The notes under the pieces: generated by a model | What the model saw: only the letters and a program-made list of their open reading frames with translations | Told to the model about the DNA's origin: nothing | The model's database searches: none | Program-made: the position numbers and the translations under genes | Part shown: positions 28,131 through 36,550 of the stretch, one piece after another | Layout: every line of letters begins with the position of its first letter | Numbering within the stretch: the first letter of the stretch is position 1 | Assembly: GCF_008923245.1 (NCBI RefSeq) | Contig: NZ_WBOS01000002.1 | Coordinates: 62,001 to 126,000, forward strand | Direction: 5' to 3' | DNA: 64,000 bases | DNA from: Cytobacillus depressus | Lineage (GTDB): Bacteria > Bacillota > Bacilli > Bacillales > Cytobacillaceae

Positions 28131-28313
28131 TTACGTATAAAGAATTTCAACAAATGAGGAAATAAGAAGAATGGTAATTAAAATATTTATCGTTCTAAAT
28201 ACTTTAGGCTGTCGTTCCTCAGGGATTTCCTTTTGTATACAAAGTGAATTCGTCATTTTGTTAATATTATATAAGATAAAGACAGCAAAAATAATAAAAA
28301 AGATGGAGATCAC
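28131..28313 (-). CDS. Small two-helix membrane protein, GTG start
   Basis: 60 residues starting with GTG 28313, with GGAGGG 8 nt upstream. Two hydrophobic segments (ISIFFIIFAVFILYN and TINILITILLISSFVEILY) are separated by a charged linker (KEIPEERQPKVFR). Function unknown. An overlapping plus-strand frame (28171-28374) lacks a convincing RBS, so the minus frame is preferred. The stop lies close to repeat fragment R4. Confidence 0.6.
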   Translation of the reverse strand: MISIFFIIFAVFILYNINKMTNSLCIQKEIPEERQPKVFRTINILITILLISSFVEILYT

Positions 28314-28502
28314 CGAAGATTCCCTCCTTTACATTTGTGAGAAAAAGGTAGGGTCTGCGCTATTTAGCCGATAGCATTTCAGACAGCCTTAACCGATCAT
28401 ATATTTTTACAATAACAAAATTTAATGAAAAAAGATAGTCTTTAAGACTATTCATCTAGTTTATCAGTTGAAAAAGGCATCCATATTTGGACACCTCCAA
28501 CT

Positions 28503-29051
28503 TTACTTATTGATTTTGTGCAGCAATATTTCAATTCCATCATCATTCTCTTCAATATATGAACAATTTGGTGCAAAAAGCACATTCTTTGCACAAATAA
28601 AATCTGGCAAGCAAAGACCTGTATGAAAAGCAAGTAAAATGGTTAAATAATGTGCATAATGTGGGAAAAGATAGCAACCATAAATTAAAATACAATTAAT
28701 CACGATAAATGGTGTAAATAATGCAAAGATAAATTGCCATTTTGTAATCGGCTCGAAAACCTTTATGTGAATGACTGGTAAAAGGCCAAACTTCATTGAC
28801 AGCGCTTTTTTAACTTTAGTTGTTTGATGTGCAATCGGTAAGTAGTGGAGCAGTTTATGAATTGGATAGATTAGCCAAAGCCCAAGTAAAAATAAACCAA
28901 AATGATTGTCTTGAAATGATTTCGCGTTAAATAAAAACTGGGCAGGAATGTAAGCAAAAATAAACGTTAAAAGCATTGTTAAGGAAGACAAGATAAAAAG
29001 TCTGTGTGATCCATACTGTCGAGAAAAGTTAATCGTCTTCCAAGTATTCAT
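28503..29051 (-). CDS. DUF3267-type membrane protein (YhaJ-like)
   Basis: 182 residues with four predicted helices: residues about 18-36, 50-65, 105-125 and 135-150. PIHKLLHYLP near 65-75 carries an H-x3-H pair as in DUF3267 proteins, which may bind metal. GGAGGG precedes ATG 29051. Position between prsA and yhaI suggests equivalence to B. subtilis yhaJ; sequence identity was not checked. Function unknown. Confidence 0.72.
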   Translation of the reverse strand: MNTWKTINFSRQYGSHRLFILSSLTMLLTFIFAYIPAQFLFNAKSFQDNHFGLFLLGLWLIYPIHKLLHYLPIAHQTTKVKKALSMKFGLLPVIHIKVFEPITKWQFIFALFTPFIVINCILIYGCYLFPHYAHYLTILLAFHTGLCLPDFICAKNVLFAPNCSYIEENDDGIEILLHKINK

Positions 29052-29246
29052 CGTATCATCCCTCCATAAGGAGAAGTCATTTTTATTAGTTAAATCTTGT
29101 AAATTTCTTTTCTTCGAACTTACTAAGATACTTTACGACGAATGTAAAAAAAAATCAATAGGAAAAAACCATGGTTCTTGTCGAAAATATGCTATAGTTA
29201 ATTTCAATGGAAATATTTAAAAATAAAGTCAGAGGAGGAAGGTTTT

Positions 29247-29582
29247 GTGGATATGAATAAAGTTTTGGAAAAAATCAGCAAATTAGAGTATCATCAAAAG
29301 CTTCTCCTAAAAATTATTGATAATAAAAATTTTGAATTTTACAAATTAATTGTTGATCATTCTTTAGGTGAGAAGGACGTTACTAAATTCTATAGAATGT
29401 GTGAAACGTTGAGCAAAGAATTGGAAGAACAAAAAGCGGAAGGTTTTGTCTATTTTCATCCGCTTTATAACAAATTTATAAGTGGTTTACATGACGGGCT
29501 TCGGCCAGAAGATGTTGTACAAGCATGTAAAAGACAAGGCTTATTCTTGACACTTATGGAAGAGTTCAGCAAATATCAGTGA
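29247..29582 (+). CDS. yhaI: YhaI family protein (DUF1878)
   Basis: 111 residues from GTG 29247, with GAGGAGG about 8 nt upstream. All-helical, charged; SKLEYHQKLLLKI near the start. Length and position next to hpr/scoC match B. subtilis yhaI. Function unknown. Convergent with scoC, with only 3 nt between the two stops and no clear terminator between them. Confidence 0.85.
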   Translation: MDMNKVLEKISKLEYHQKLLLKIIDNKNFEFYKLIVDHSLGEKDVTKFYRMCETLSKELEEQKAEGFVYFHPLYNKFISGLHDGLRPEDVVQACKRQGLFLTLMEEFSKYQ

Positions 29583-29585
29583 AAT

Positions 29586-30161
29586 TTACACTGATTCTTG
29601 AAGAAATGTTTCTTTTTTCAGAAGCTTTCCTTCTTCCTCTACAAAGTCATTTTCGATATTATTAAATGACTTTTCAAAAATCTCCATAAAGTCATCTCCG
29701 TATATATTTCTTACAATGGCCATAATTTCAATTACTTCAGGAAATTTCCCGTATAAATCCCTAAGAGGCATTGCCCCTGTAAAAACAGCATTTTGGTCAG
29801 GATTATACTCCTCCATGAGCTTTAATAAAATGTTCTCTCCTTCAGCGGTAATTTGAATATACGTATTTCTTTTATCATTTTCCTTTTTTGAAAATTTTAG
29901 GTATCCGCGTTCTTCAAGCTTTTTCGAAAAGTTGAATGCAGTTGATACGTGCATCACCCCAAATTTAGCGACATCGGAAATAGAAGCTCCATTTAAATGA
30001 TAAGCGATCCATAAAATATGATGCTCATTAATGTTTAAATCGTAAGGCTTAATCCATTGCTGCCAATCCTTCTCAATTGATTTCCATAGCGCTTTACTCA
30101 GTTGTGCGATTCTTTGGCTAAAAAGCATCGCTTCCTTCATTGAATACAATTTGTCTGACAT
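29586..30161 (-). CDS. scoC: Transition-state regulator ScoC (Hpr), MarR family
   Basis: DNA-binding repressor of protease, oligopeptide-permease and sporulation genes in B. subtilis. 191 residues from ATG 30161, 8 nt after AGGTGA; an earlier GTG (30173) overlaps this RBS. Very close to B. subtilis Hpr in the winged-helix core: [56 protein letters not shown]. The acidic C-terminus is shorter. It may modulate prsA-dependent secretion indirectly; that is inference. Confidence 0.96.
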   Translation of the reverse strand: MSDKLYSMKEAMLFSQRIAQLSKALWKSIEKDWQQWIKPYDLNINEHHILWIAYHLNGASISDVAKFGVMHVSTAFNFSKKLEERGYLKFSKKENDKRNTYIQITAEGENILLKLMEEYNPDQNAVFTGAMPLRDLYGKFPEVIEIMAIVRNIYGDDFMEIFEKSFNNIENDFVEEEGKLLKKETFLQESV

Positions 30162-30535
30162 AAAACAATTCACCTACTTTTCTAGTTCTCTACTTTCATT
30201 ATGCCAATAAAGTAAAAATTAATAAAGAAGAAAATTTACATAATTTTTAGAAATTACTTCATGTAGTTATTTTTATCTAAAATTATTTTACAATTTTAGA
30301 AGGGTAAAAGGCTTGTTTTATTTACGGATAAATATAATAACTATTACAAAATTGGCAAATGACACTTTATTAATATATTTATTTTCGGCTAAAAAAGGAA
30401 AAATCCTTCTTTTTTTTAAAATAAAGAAGGATTTTTTAAAATTATTTTTATTTTATGCTAATAGTAAAGATAAAACGATTTAACGCGGTAAATTGGAGCG
30501 AAATAAGGGAATGAATTCTGGCCAATTTTGATTAT
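30162..30535. other. Intergenic region scoC-yhaH
   Basis: About 370 nt, AT-rich. Apart from the terminator at 30399-30437 I see no ORF, repeat copy or clear operator. It must hold the scoC promoter. Confidence 0.5.
30399..30437. terminator. Terminator downstream of yhaH
   Basis: AAAAATCCTTCTTT/AAAGAAGGATTTTTT long hairpin with T-runs on both strands; about 100 nt past the yhaH stop. Confidence 0.7.
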
Positions 30536-30886
30536 TTATTTCAAGACCTTTTCTAGATTATCGATGGCCTCTTCGATTCGCTTAATTTCATTTTGCAGAT
30601 TTTGTTGGTGTGGAAGTATATCATGCCTCCATTCTGTAATAACCGTTTTTATATCAGATGACAATGCCGTAATCGCTTCTTTTCCTTCTTTAGTAGCTGA
30701 AACAGCTGAATTACTTAAAGCAATTAACTGGTTTTTTAGCTCCGCCATTTGATTTTTGATACATTCAGCATTAGCCTTTACATTTTCTCTTGTTTCCCTG
30801 CCTGAATGGGGGGCTGTTAATAATGCACTGATACTTGCTGCTGCACCGCCAACAATTAATCCGATTAGAAATGATTTTGAATTCAC
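30536..30886 (-). CDS. yhaH: YtxH-domain protein YhaH
   Basis: 116 residues from GTG 30886, after AGAGGTGAT; an earlier in-frame GTG (30895) sits inside that RBS. One N-terminal membrane helix (FLIGLIVGGAAASISALLTAP) with the GRETRENVK block of YtxH/gas-vesicle-like proteins, then a long helical, coiled-coil-like tail. In B. subtilis yhaH is linked to general stress and sporulation. Position matches. Confidence 0.87.
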   Translation of the reverse strand: MNSKSFLIGLIVGGAAASISALLTAPHSGRETRENVKANAECIKNQMAELKNQLIALSNSAVSATKEGKEAITALSSDIKTVITEWRHDILPHQQNLQNEIKRIEEAIDNLEKVLK

Positions 30887-31113
30887 TATGATCACCTCTT
30901 GCTTCTGTTTAACATCATTTTACTACGTTTATCATCTTTACTTCAAAGATTCCGAATAATGGGTCCCTGGGGTCAAGAGGAGGGGGCCCCACTGTCTTGA
31001 TTGAAGAGTCAAAACCATTCGTAGATCATCCATTTACATACAGACCGATAATCAAGCATAAAGATTAATAATAAGGGCTTATACTCATTTTGTGAAAGAA
31101 AAGGAGGGGCCGC

Positions 31114-31305
31114 ATGTCAAGTGTGACAGGAGTGTTTTTTACAATCGGGTTTGTATTCCTTGCTGGTGGTATTTACTGTATGCTGGCAATGAGGAAGCCT
31201 GGATTTTACCCGCCTAAATATATATTAAAAAAGAGAGCCGCTGCCCTCGGAGCAGGGGGGACCGTTTTGCTGTTATTGGGAGTCATTATGTATAGCTTAA
31301 AATAA
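31114..31305 (+). CDS. Small two-helix membrane protein
   Basis: 63 residues, with GGAGGGG 5-6 nt before ATG 31114. Two hydrophobic segments (TGVFFTIGFVFLAGGIYCMLA and AAALGAGGTVLLLLGVIMYSL) flank a basic loop (RKPGFYPPKYILKKR). I do not recognise it. It is convergent with trpP. Confidence 0.72.
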   Translation: MSSVTGVFFTIGFVFLAGGIYCMLAMRKPGFYPPKYILKKRAAALGAGGTVLLLLGVIMYSLK

Positions 31306-31375
31306 AGAAAACTCGCCAAATGACGAGCCTTGGAAAGGCTGAGACAGGGGATTAGTTGCATTACCGCGCTCATGG

Positions 31376-31475
31376 CAGCCACGTCCTCCCAAAAGCTCTG
31401 CTTTTGGTCGTGCGATGTATTGCTGCCGTAGTGTTCCTTGTCCTGTGGCATTCGCCCGACTAGGACATCCAGTCC
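31376..31475 (-). repeat. Diverged dispersed-repeat fragment R5
   Basis: On the minus strand the segment contains the CATCGCACGACCAAAAG block with its CCAAAAGC/GCTTTTGG hairpin, and a GGATGTCCTAGTCGG stretch resembling the left module of R11. The core and right end are missing. Lower certainty because of divergence. Confidence 0.6.
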
Positions 31476-31552
31476 GTTGTACTTGATTCCTAAAATTGGC
31501 AACTGCATCGAATCAACTTCTTCGTTGATAATTTATGCATTCTTAACGTAAA

Positions 31553-31574
31553 AAAACCCGCATTAGCGGGTTTT
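31553..31574 (-). terminator. Terminator after trpP
   Basis: AACCCGCTAATGCGGGTT hairpin followed by T-run on the minus strand. Confidence 0.88.
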
Positions 31575-31586
31575 CTTTATGATGTA

Positions 31587-32150
31587 TTAATCAATTGACT
31601 TACGTTCCCGACCATTATTTTCATCAATAATAATCGTTTGCTTGTTTAATTTTGTTCTCTTAATTATTGATTGTGCTACAGGGTAAAGAACGATCATGGC
31701 AATCGTATTAACGGCCGCTGCTGGCAAGACAACTGCTCCGAACAATGCAGTGAATGGTCCAGGCAGACCAACAATTAATAACGCCGATGTTAAAAATGCG
31801 ATTCCAGATACAATTGTGCCTAAAGCTGTTAAAATCGCTACACTGACAATCGAATTGTTGAACTTTCTAACCGCTAAATATAATCCTAAGAATATAAATG
31901 CAGAAACAGGTTTATCAATGATATTTGGAATTTGACCGCCAGGGAATGATGTTGTTAGTGCTGCAATTAGTCCAGTAGTTATACCAAGAAGCAAAACACT
32001 CTTCTTATCTGGGAAAAGCACAATTCCTAAAAACATCATCGTTAACATCATGTCCGGCTTCATTCCAAGGAAAAAACCAGGAACTACTGCGTGCAATACA
32101 GCCCCCATACCAACTAAAAGGGCAAGGGCCACAAGATTCTTCGTATTCAT
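31587..32150 (-). CDS. trpP: Tryptophan transporter TrpP
   Basis: Membrane uptake protein for tryptophan, formerly YhaG. 187 residues with five or six helices; begins MNTKNLVALALLVGMGAVLH, and PGFFLGMKPDMMLTMMFLG near 25-43 is the conserved block. The charged C-terminal tail (about 25 residues) is cytosolic. In B. subtilis, translation of trpP is blocked by Trp-activated TRAP bound over its ribosome site; the leader here carries matching triplets (see 32153-32181). Next to serC as in B. subtilis. Confidence 0.92.
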   Translation of the reverse strand: MNTKNLVALALLVGMGAVLHAVVPGFFLGMKPDMMLTMMFLGIVLFPDKKSVLLLGITTGLIAALTTSFPGGQIPNIIDKPVSAFIFLGLYLAVRKFNNSIVSVAILTALGTIVSGIAFLTSALLIVGLPGPFTALFGAVVLPAAAVNTIAMIVLYPVAQSIIKRTKLNKQTIIIDENNGRERKSID

Positions 32151-32152
32151 TT

Positions 32153-32181
32153 CTCATCTACTCCTCTGCTCTACTAAGCTA
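32153..32181 (-). promoter_or_regulatory. TRAP binding site over trpP ribosome site
   Basis: On the minus strand, six TAG/GAG triplets: 32181-32179, 32176-32174, 32171-32169, 32166-32164, 32160-32158, 32155-32153, with spacers of 2,2,2,3,2 nt. This is the spacing bound by the TRAP ring. The set contains the AGAGGAG Shine-Dalgarno and ends 2 nt before the trpP ATG, so bound TRAP would block initiation. A further GAG/GAG pair lies at 32195-32200. Confidence 0.85.
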
Positions 32182-32279
32182 TTAATATTCGTTTCTCCTC
32201 CAGTGCACTCATAGCCTGCAGCGAGAAACTTTTATTCATTATAACATATTACACCCATAATTAGATCAAAAATTTTCTG

Positions 32280-33362
32280 TCAATATTTATATTGAAATGT
32301 CTTCATAAACTCAGCGAGTTGCTCTACATGTTCGACGGGAACTGCATTATAAATAGATGCACGGCAGCCGCCGACAGAACGATGCCCACCCAGCCCAATA
32401 AAGCCCGCTTCTTTTGCTTGCTGAAGGAATTGTTTCGATGTCTCCTCATCTTTTAGTGTGAATGTTACATTCATTTTAGATCTGCTGTCTATTTCGGCAT
32501 GGCCTTTATAGAAGCCTTCACTTTCGTCAATGCAGTTATAAAGGATTTTCGCTTTTTCCTCATTTCTTTTTTCAATGACAGATAAGCCGCCTTCTTGCTC
32601 GGCCCATTCAAGAACAAGCTTTAAAAGATATATCGCAAGTGTTGGCGGTGTGTTATAAAGCGAATCGTGTTTCGCAAATGTATTGTAATTGAGCATTGTC
32701 GGTAAAGAAGGATTCGAATGAGATAAAAGTTTCTTGTTGATGATTGCAATCGTTACGCCAGATGGGCCTAAATTTTTTTGAGCCCCAGCATAGATTAAGT
32801 CGAAGTTTTCAATATTTAATCTTTTACTCATAATGTCGCTGGACATATCAACAATTAATGGTACGGCTTCATTTGTTGGATAATGATCCCATTGCGTGCC
32901 GTAAATCGTATTATTGCTCGTAATATGTAAATAGGCCGCGTCTTCGGAAAGCTTAATTTCATTGATTTTAGGAATGTGACGGTAATTTTCTTCCTTGCTG
33001 GAGGCAGCCACACAAACTTGACCAACTTTTTCCGCTTCTTGCAGCGCTTTTTCCGACCATACGCCTGTTAATACATAATTTCCTGCTTTTCCCGAAGTCA
33101 AGAGATTCATCGGCACCATTGAAAACTGAAGACTAGCCCCACCTTGAAGAAAAAGGACCTCATAACTGTCTGGAATAGAAAGAACACTTCTTAATAAATC
33201 TTGAGCTTTTTGATGGATCGCATCATATTCTTTACTCCTATGGCTTAATTCCATTACAGCCATTCCGCTGCCATTATAATTAAGCCAGTTCTTTTCGGCT
33301 TCTTTTAATACTGGCAGCGGCAGCGCTGCTGGTCCTGCATAAAAATTTAGTGCTCTTTTCAT
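32280..33362 (-). CDS. serC: Phosphoserine aminotransferase
   Basis: PLP enzyme converting 3-phosphohydroxypyruvate to phosphoserine in serine synthesis. 360 residues from ATG 33362, with GGGAGGGG about 6 nt upstream; the frame extends upstream to 33392 without an RBS. Begins RALNFYAGPAALP; GMAVMELSHRSKEYD near 35; PLP Lys in AGAQKNLGPSG near 192; GGHRSVGGCRASIYN near the C-terminus. Cytosolic dimer in the family. Confidence 0.96.
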   Translation of the reverse strand: MKRALNFYAGPAALPLPVLKEAEKNWLNYNGSGMAVMELSHRSKEYDAIHQKAQDLLRSVLSIPDSYEVLFLQGGASLQFSMVPMNLLTSGKAGNYVLTGVWSEKALQEAEKVGQVCVAASSKEENYRHIPKINEIKLSEDAAYLHITSNNTIYGTQWDHYPTNEAVPLIVDMSSDIMSKRLNIENFDLIYAGAQKNLGPSGVTIAIINKKLLSHSNPSLPTMLNYNTFAKHDSLYNTPPTLAIYLLKLVLEWAEQEGGLSVIEKRNEEKAKILYNCIDESEGFYKGHAEIDSRSKMNVTFTLKDEETSKQFLQQAKEAGFIGLGGHRSVGGCRASIYNAVPVEHVEQLAEFMKTFQYKY

Positions 33363-33477
33363 TTTAGCCCCTCCCAAAAGTAAAATTGACATTATTTTGC
33401 CTTAACGCTGTAATGAGATAATGGTAACAAAAAAATTCAATTTGTACAGGGTAAATTAAGAATTTTACGAAAAAATA

Positions 33478-33507
33478 AAAAAAGACCTTCTCTAAAGGAA
33501 GAGAAGG
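33478..33507 (-). terminator. Terminator after hit
   Basis: CCTTCTC/GAGAAGG stem (33486-33507) with a long T-rich run on the minus strand. Confidence 0.8.
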
Positions 33508-33528
33508 CTGAATGTATGTAGATGATAC

Positions 33529-33957
33529 TTATTTCGATTCCACTTTTTTATTGATTCCTTGTGCGATTTCCTGCAGGTCTTGCATGCTATATTCTGAATG
33601 GTGTGTTTTCCATACAGCTCCAAAGCCATCTCCATTTCCAAAGCGAGGGATTAAGTGAAAATGGAAATGGAATACCTCTTGTCCAGCATCCTTGCCGCTA
33701 TTTTGCAAAATGTTCATGCCCAGGGGATTCAGCTCGTCCTTTATTGCATTAGCAATTTGCGGTACAGCTTCAAAGAGGTTTCTTGCCGTCTCTGCATCCA
33801 TATCAAAAATGTTTTCTTTATGTGATTTCGGGATGACTAACGTATGTCCTTTTGTCACTTGGCTAATATCTAGAAATGCCAGAACATGTTCGTTTTCAAA
33901 TACCTTTGCGGATGAAATTTCACCATTTATAATTTTGCAAAAAATACAATTACTCAT
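33529..33957 (-). CDS. hit: HIT-family nucleotide-binding protein
   Basis: 142 residues from ATG 33957 (AAAGGAG about 11 nt upstream); the frame extends further upstream without an RBS. Nucleoside phosphate hydrolase/transferase fold. N-terminal CIFCKIINGEI (zinc-type Cys pair), GHTLVIPKSH near 48, and the catalytic histidine triad HFHFHLIPR near 98-106. Cellular role in Bacillus not settled. Divergent from the ecs operon, as in B. subtilis. Confidence 0.94.
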   Translation of the reverse strand: MSNCIFCKIINGEISSAKVFENEHVLAFLDISQVTKGHTLVIPKSHKENIFDMDAETARNLFEAVPQIANAIKDELNPLGMNILQNSGKDAGQEVFHFHFHLIPRFGNGDGFGAVWKTHHSEYSMQDLQEIAQGINKKVESK

Positions 33958-34035
33958 TAACTTCGCGCTCCTTTTACCGAAATAGGTTATATACATATTT
34001 TTCCCTATATTATCATAATTGATAAAAGGAGAAAA

Positions 34036-34061
34036 GGCAGGATCCGCATGGGAGTCCCGCC
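34036..34061 (-). terminator. Terminator between tandem-repeat locus and hit
   Basis: On the minus strand GGCGGGA pairs with TCCTGCC (one mismatch) around a 12-nt loop and is followed by TTTTCTCCTTTT. It would end leftward transcripts coming from the 34080-34440 repeats before they reach hit. Confidence 0.65.
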
Positions 34062-34079
34062 TTCTGCGAAGGGGAATGC

Positions 34080-34440
34080 TTTACAATGACGTCTATTTCA
34101 GGATATTCCCTTTGATAAACACCTCATTTTTCGAGATCTGTGTTTACTTCTAGAGACTTTCGATCTTTGTTCAAGCTGACCATCCCCTATTTCTTTATAT
34201 GTTTCGTTAAAACGTATAAAGCAGGATATTGTCTTTAACAAACACCTCATTTCAAAGTGTTGTTTTCGCTTAGATCTTCTTGGTTAATCAGAACATTGCC
34301 CAATGTAACCATCCCCTTATTATTAGAACGTTTGAAAGCTAACAGCTTATATTGAAATGTTCATTGTCTGCGACAGACACCTCATTTCAAAATTTGATAA
34401 TTCTTTATCAAATAGCTTGTTTCCCCTTCATAGATTAGAA
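34080..34440 (-). repeat. Triple tandem repeat locus, candidate small RNA
   Basis: Three imperfect units of about 120-135 nt, read best on the minus strand: about 34440-34340, 34328-34210 and 34200-34080. Each has a GGGGA block near its start and a conserved AAATGAGGTGT block (at about 34384, 34250 and 34127), followed by a small hairpin (perfect TGTCTG/CAGACA at 34365-34379; weaker in the others), and two units continue with ATATCCTG. A terminator follows. Short frames begin at 34312 (21 codons) and 34183 (19 codons), both ending at the TGA inside the conserved block, but neither has a spaced ribosome site. Confidence 0.6.
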
Positions 34441-34559
34441 TACCCGCTTTCCCATCTCATATACATAATTGCAAAAAGAAATTTTGAAATTGGAAAATTG
34501 GACAACTATCTATTCGTTTTTTTACAATGGGATTAGTAAATAAGGAAGGACGTTTTAAT

Positions 34560-35300
34560 ATGGCGCTTTTGCAAATTGAAAATGTCACGGGTGGTTATAC
34601 GAAAAATCCCGTGTTAAAGGATGTTTCATTTCAAGTAAATGAAAAAGAAATTGTCGGCTTAATTGGTCTAAATGGGGCAGGGAAGAGCACAACGATTAAG
34701 CATGTAATTGGATTAATGGAACCACATAGTGGAGTCATAACGATCAATGGCAGGAAATTCCACGAAGATAAAGAAGGATATCGCAGGCAATTCACCTTTG
34801 TCCCAGAAACTCCTATTTTATATGAGGAGCTGACGCTAGAGGAGCATTTAAAAATTACGGCGATGGCCTATGGGCTGAAAAGGGAAGAATATAAAGAACG
34901 GATGAATCGCCTTTTAAAAGAGTTTCGCATGGAAAAGCGTCTCAAATGGTTCCCAGCGCACTTTTCAAAAGGAATGAAGCAAAAGGTGATGATTATGTGC
35001 GCTTTTTTAGTTCAGCCTTCATTATATATTGTCGATGAACCTTTTGTTGGACTGGATCCTCTTGGCATTCAATCATTACTCGATCTGATGAAAAAAATGA
35101 AAGAGGACGGTGCGGGGATTTTGATGTCAACTCATATTCTTGCTACCGCTGAAAGATATTGCGATCGGTTTGTTATTTTACATGAGGGAAAAGTGAGAGC
35201 GAAAGGAACACTGGCTGAATTGAGAGTGCAATTTTCTATGCCTAAAGCAACTCTTGATGATATTTATATTCAGTTAACAAAGGAAGAAGATTATGTTTGA
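34560..35300 (+). CDS. ecsA: ABC transporter ATP-binding protein EcsA
   Basis: 246 residues from ATG 34560 (AAGGAAGG about 9 nt upstream); an earlier frame start at 34527 lacks an RBS. Walker A GLNGAGKST near 38, signature FSKGMKQKVMIM near 135, Walker B LYIVDEPFVGLDP near 155, switch His MSTHILAT near 190. With EcsB it forms an ABC transporter needed in B. subtilis for intramembrane protease RasP function, secretion and competence; the substrate is unsettled. Overlaps ecsB by 8 nt. Confidence 0.94.
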   Translation: MALLQIENVTGGYTKNPVLKDVSFQVNEKEIVGLIGLNGAGKSTTIKHVIGLMEPHSGVITINGRKFHEDKEGYRRQFTFVPETPILYEELTLEEHLKITAMAYGLKREEYKERMNRLLKEFRMEKRLKWFPAHFSKGMKQKVMIMCAFLVQPSLYIVDEPFVGLDPLGIQSLLDLMKKMKEDGAGILMSTHILATAERYCDRFVILHEGKVRAKGTLAELRVQFSMPKATLDDIYIQLTKEEDYV

Positions 35301-36504
35301 TGAGAAGAATCTTTGGAAAGACCGTTTTAATAAAAGAATAAAAGAGATTTCACGCTACTCACGTTATATTTTTAACGGGCATATTGTCATTGTAATGATT
35401 TTTTTACTAGGAACAGCTGCGTACTATTATCAGGAGTGGTTAAAAACAGTTCCTGACAATTTCCCAGCTGCTCCGATTATGGCAATCATTCTTGCATTAT
35501 TGTTAACATACAGTCCGATTTTTACGTTTCTTACAGACGCTGACCGTATTTTTTTGCTTCCGCTAGAAAACAAGCTTTCGCATTATTTTAGGCGATCGAT
35601 CATTGTAAGCTTTTGTATGCATGTATATTTATTATTTATGGGTCTTGGTGTATTTATGCCAATGTATGCAAGGGTGAATGATGGAGATTTTAAAAAGTAC
35701 TTGCCATTTTTATTCGCAATGATTTTGATGAAAGCATTAAATATCTCCATACATTGGAAAACATTATACTTTACGGAAACTAAGGTGCACCTATTTGATT
35801 CCATCGTTAGGTATGCAATTAATACGGTTTTTTTATTCTTGCTTTTTTCTGGTGCGGGAATAATGTTTCTTATGCCTGAAGTTGTTCTCCTATTGGTTTT
35901 ATCAATTTTTTATGATCGGAATATAATGGAAAAAGGGCTAAAATGGGAGCGTTTAATTGAGTTGGAAGAAAGGCGAATGACTTCTTTTTACCGGCTTGCC
36001 AATTTGTTCACAGATGTTCCACAGTTGAGGAACGAGGTCAAGAGACGTAAATGGCTTGATTGGGTATTTGGGAAGCTGCCATTTGGTCAAAATGAAACGT
36101 TTAATCACCTTTATTTGAGAACCTTTTTGCGGGCAGGAGATTATTTAGGCCTTTTTATTCGTCTGACACTTATTTGTATCGGAGTAGTTTATTTTATTTC
36201 CTTCGGTTTAGGTCAAGCGCTTGTTGCTGTCCTCTTTATTTATTTAACCGGCTTTCAGCTCATTCCACTATGGAATCATCACCAAAGTAAACTTTGGGTC
36301 CTATTATATCCGCTCAAAGAGGAGTTTAAAGAAAAGGCATTTAAAAAGCTATTATCACAGGTTTTATATTTACAATCGTTCATTTTAGCAATCGCCATTT
36401 TTATGAAAGGCGATGGGCTGGCAGCGATTATCACACTACTCGCTGGATGTGGCTTTGCTTATATTTTTACGAATATTTACGTGACGAAAAAGCTGAAGTC
36501 TTAA
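35293..36504 (+). CDS. ecsB: ABC transporter permease EcsB
   Basis: 403 residues with about eight membrane segments: residues near 30-48, 58-77, 105-123, 133-150, 175-215, 285-325 and 355-395. Between the helix groups lies a basic cytosolic stretch (NEVKRRKWLDWVFGKLPFGQNETF, cut into the family block at about 238-260). Partner of EcsA, coupled through the 8-nt overlap. ecsC follows 46 nt later. Confidence 0.92.
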   Translation: MFDEKNLWKDRFNKRIKEISRYSRYIFNGHIVIVMIFLLGTAAYYYQEWLKTVPDNFPAAPIMAIILALLLTYSPIFTFLTDADRIFLLPLENKLSHYFRRSIIVSFCMHVYLLFMGLGVFMPMYARVNDGDFKKYLPFLFAMILMKALNISIHWKTLYFTETKVHLFDSIVRYAINTVFLFLLFSGAGIMFLMPEVVLLLVLSIFYDRNIMEKGLKWERLIELEERRMTSFYRLANLFTDVPQLRNEVKRRKWLDWVFGKLPFGQNETFNHLYLRTFLRAGDYLGLFIRLTLICIGVVYFISFGLGQALVAVLFIYLTGFQLIPLWNHHQSKLWVLLYPLKEEFKEKAFKKLLSQVLYLQSFILAIAIFMKGDGLAAIITLLAGCGFAYIFTNIYVTKKLKS

Positions 36505-36550
36505 TTTGTAAAAAACTGAAACTATTTATGATAGAAGGGTGGGGGGGCAA

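Larger units (their letters stand above)
33958..34559. other. 600-nt intergenic region hit-ecsA
   Basis: Holds the hit leader, a minus-strand terminator (34036-34061), the triple repeat (34080-34440) and the ecsA leader. No protein gene of normal size fits here. Confidence 0.7.

Noticed and set aside
28171..28374. Plus-strand 67-codon frame
   Set aside because: Weak RBS; the overlapping minus-strand frame has GGAGGG at ideal spacing and a coherent two-helix product.
34080..34300. Peptides starting MRCL in each tandem unit as a toxin or pheromone family
   Set aside because: No ribosome site before these ATG codons, lengths vary widely and stops are not conserved; kept only as an RNA-repeat observation.
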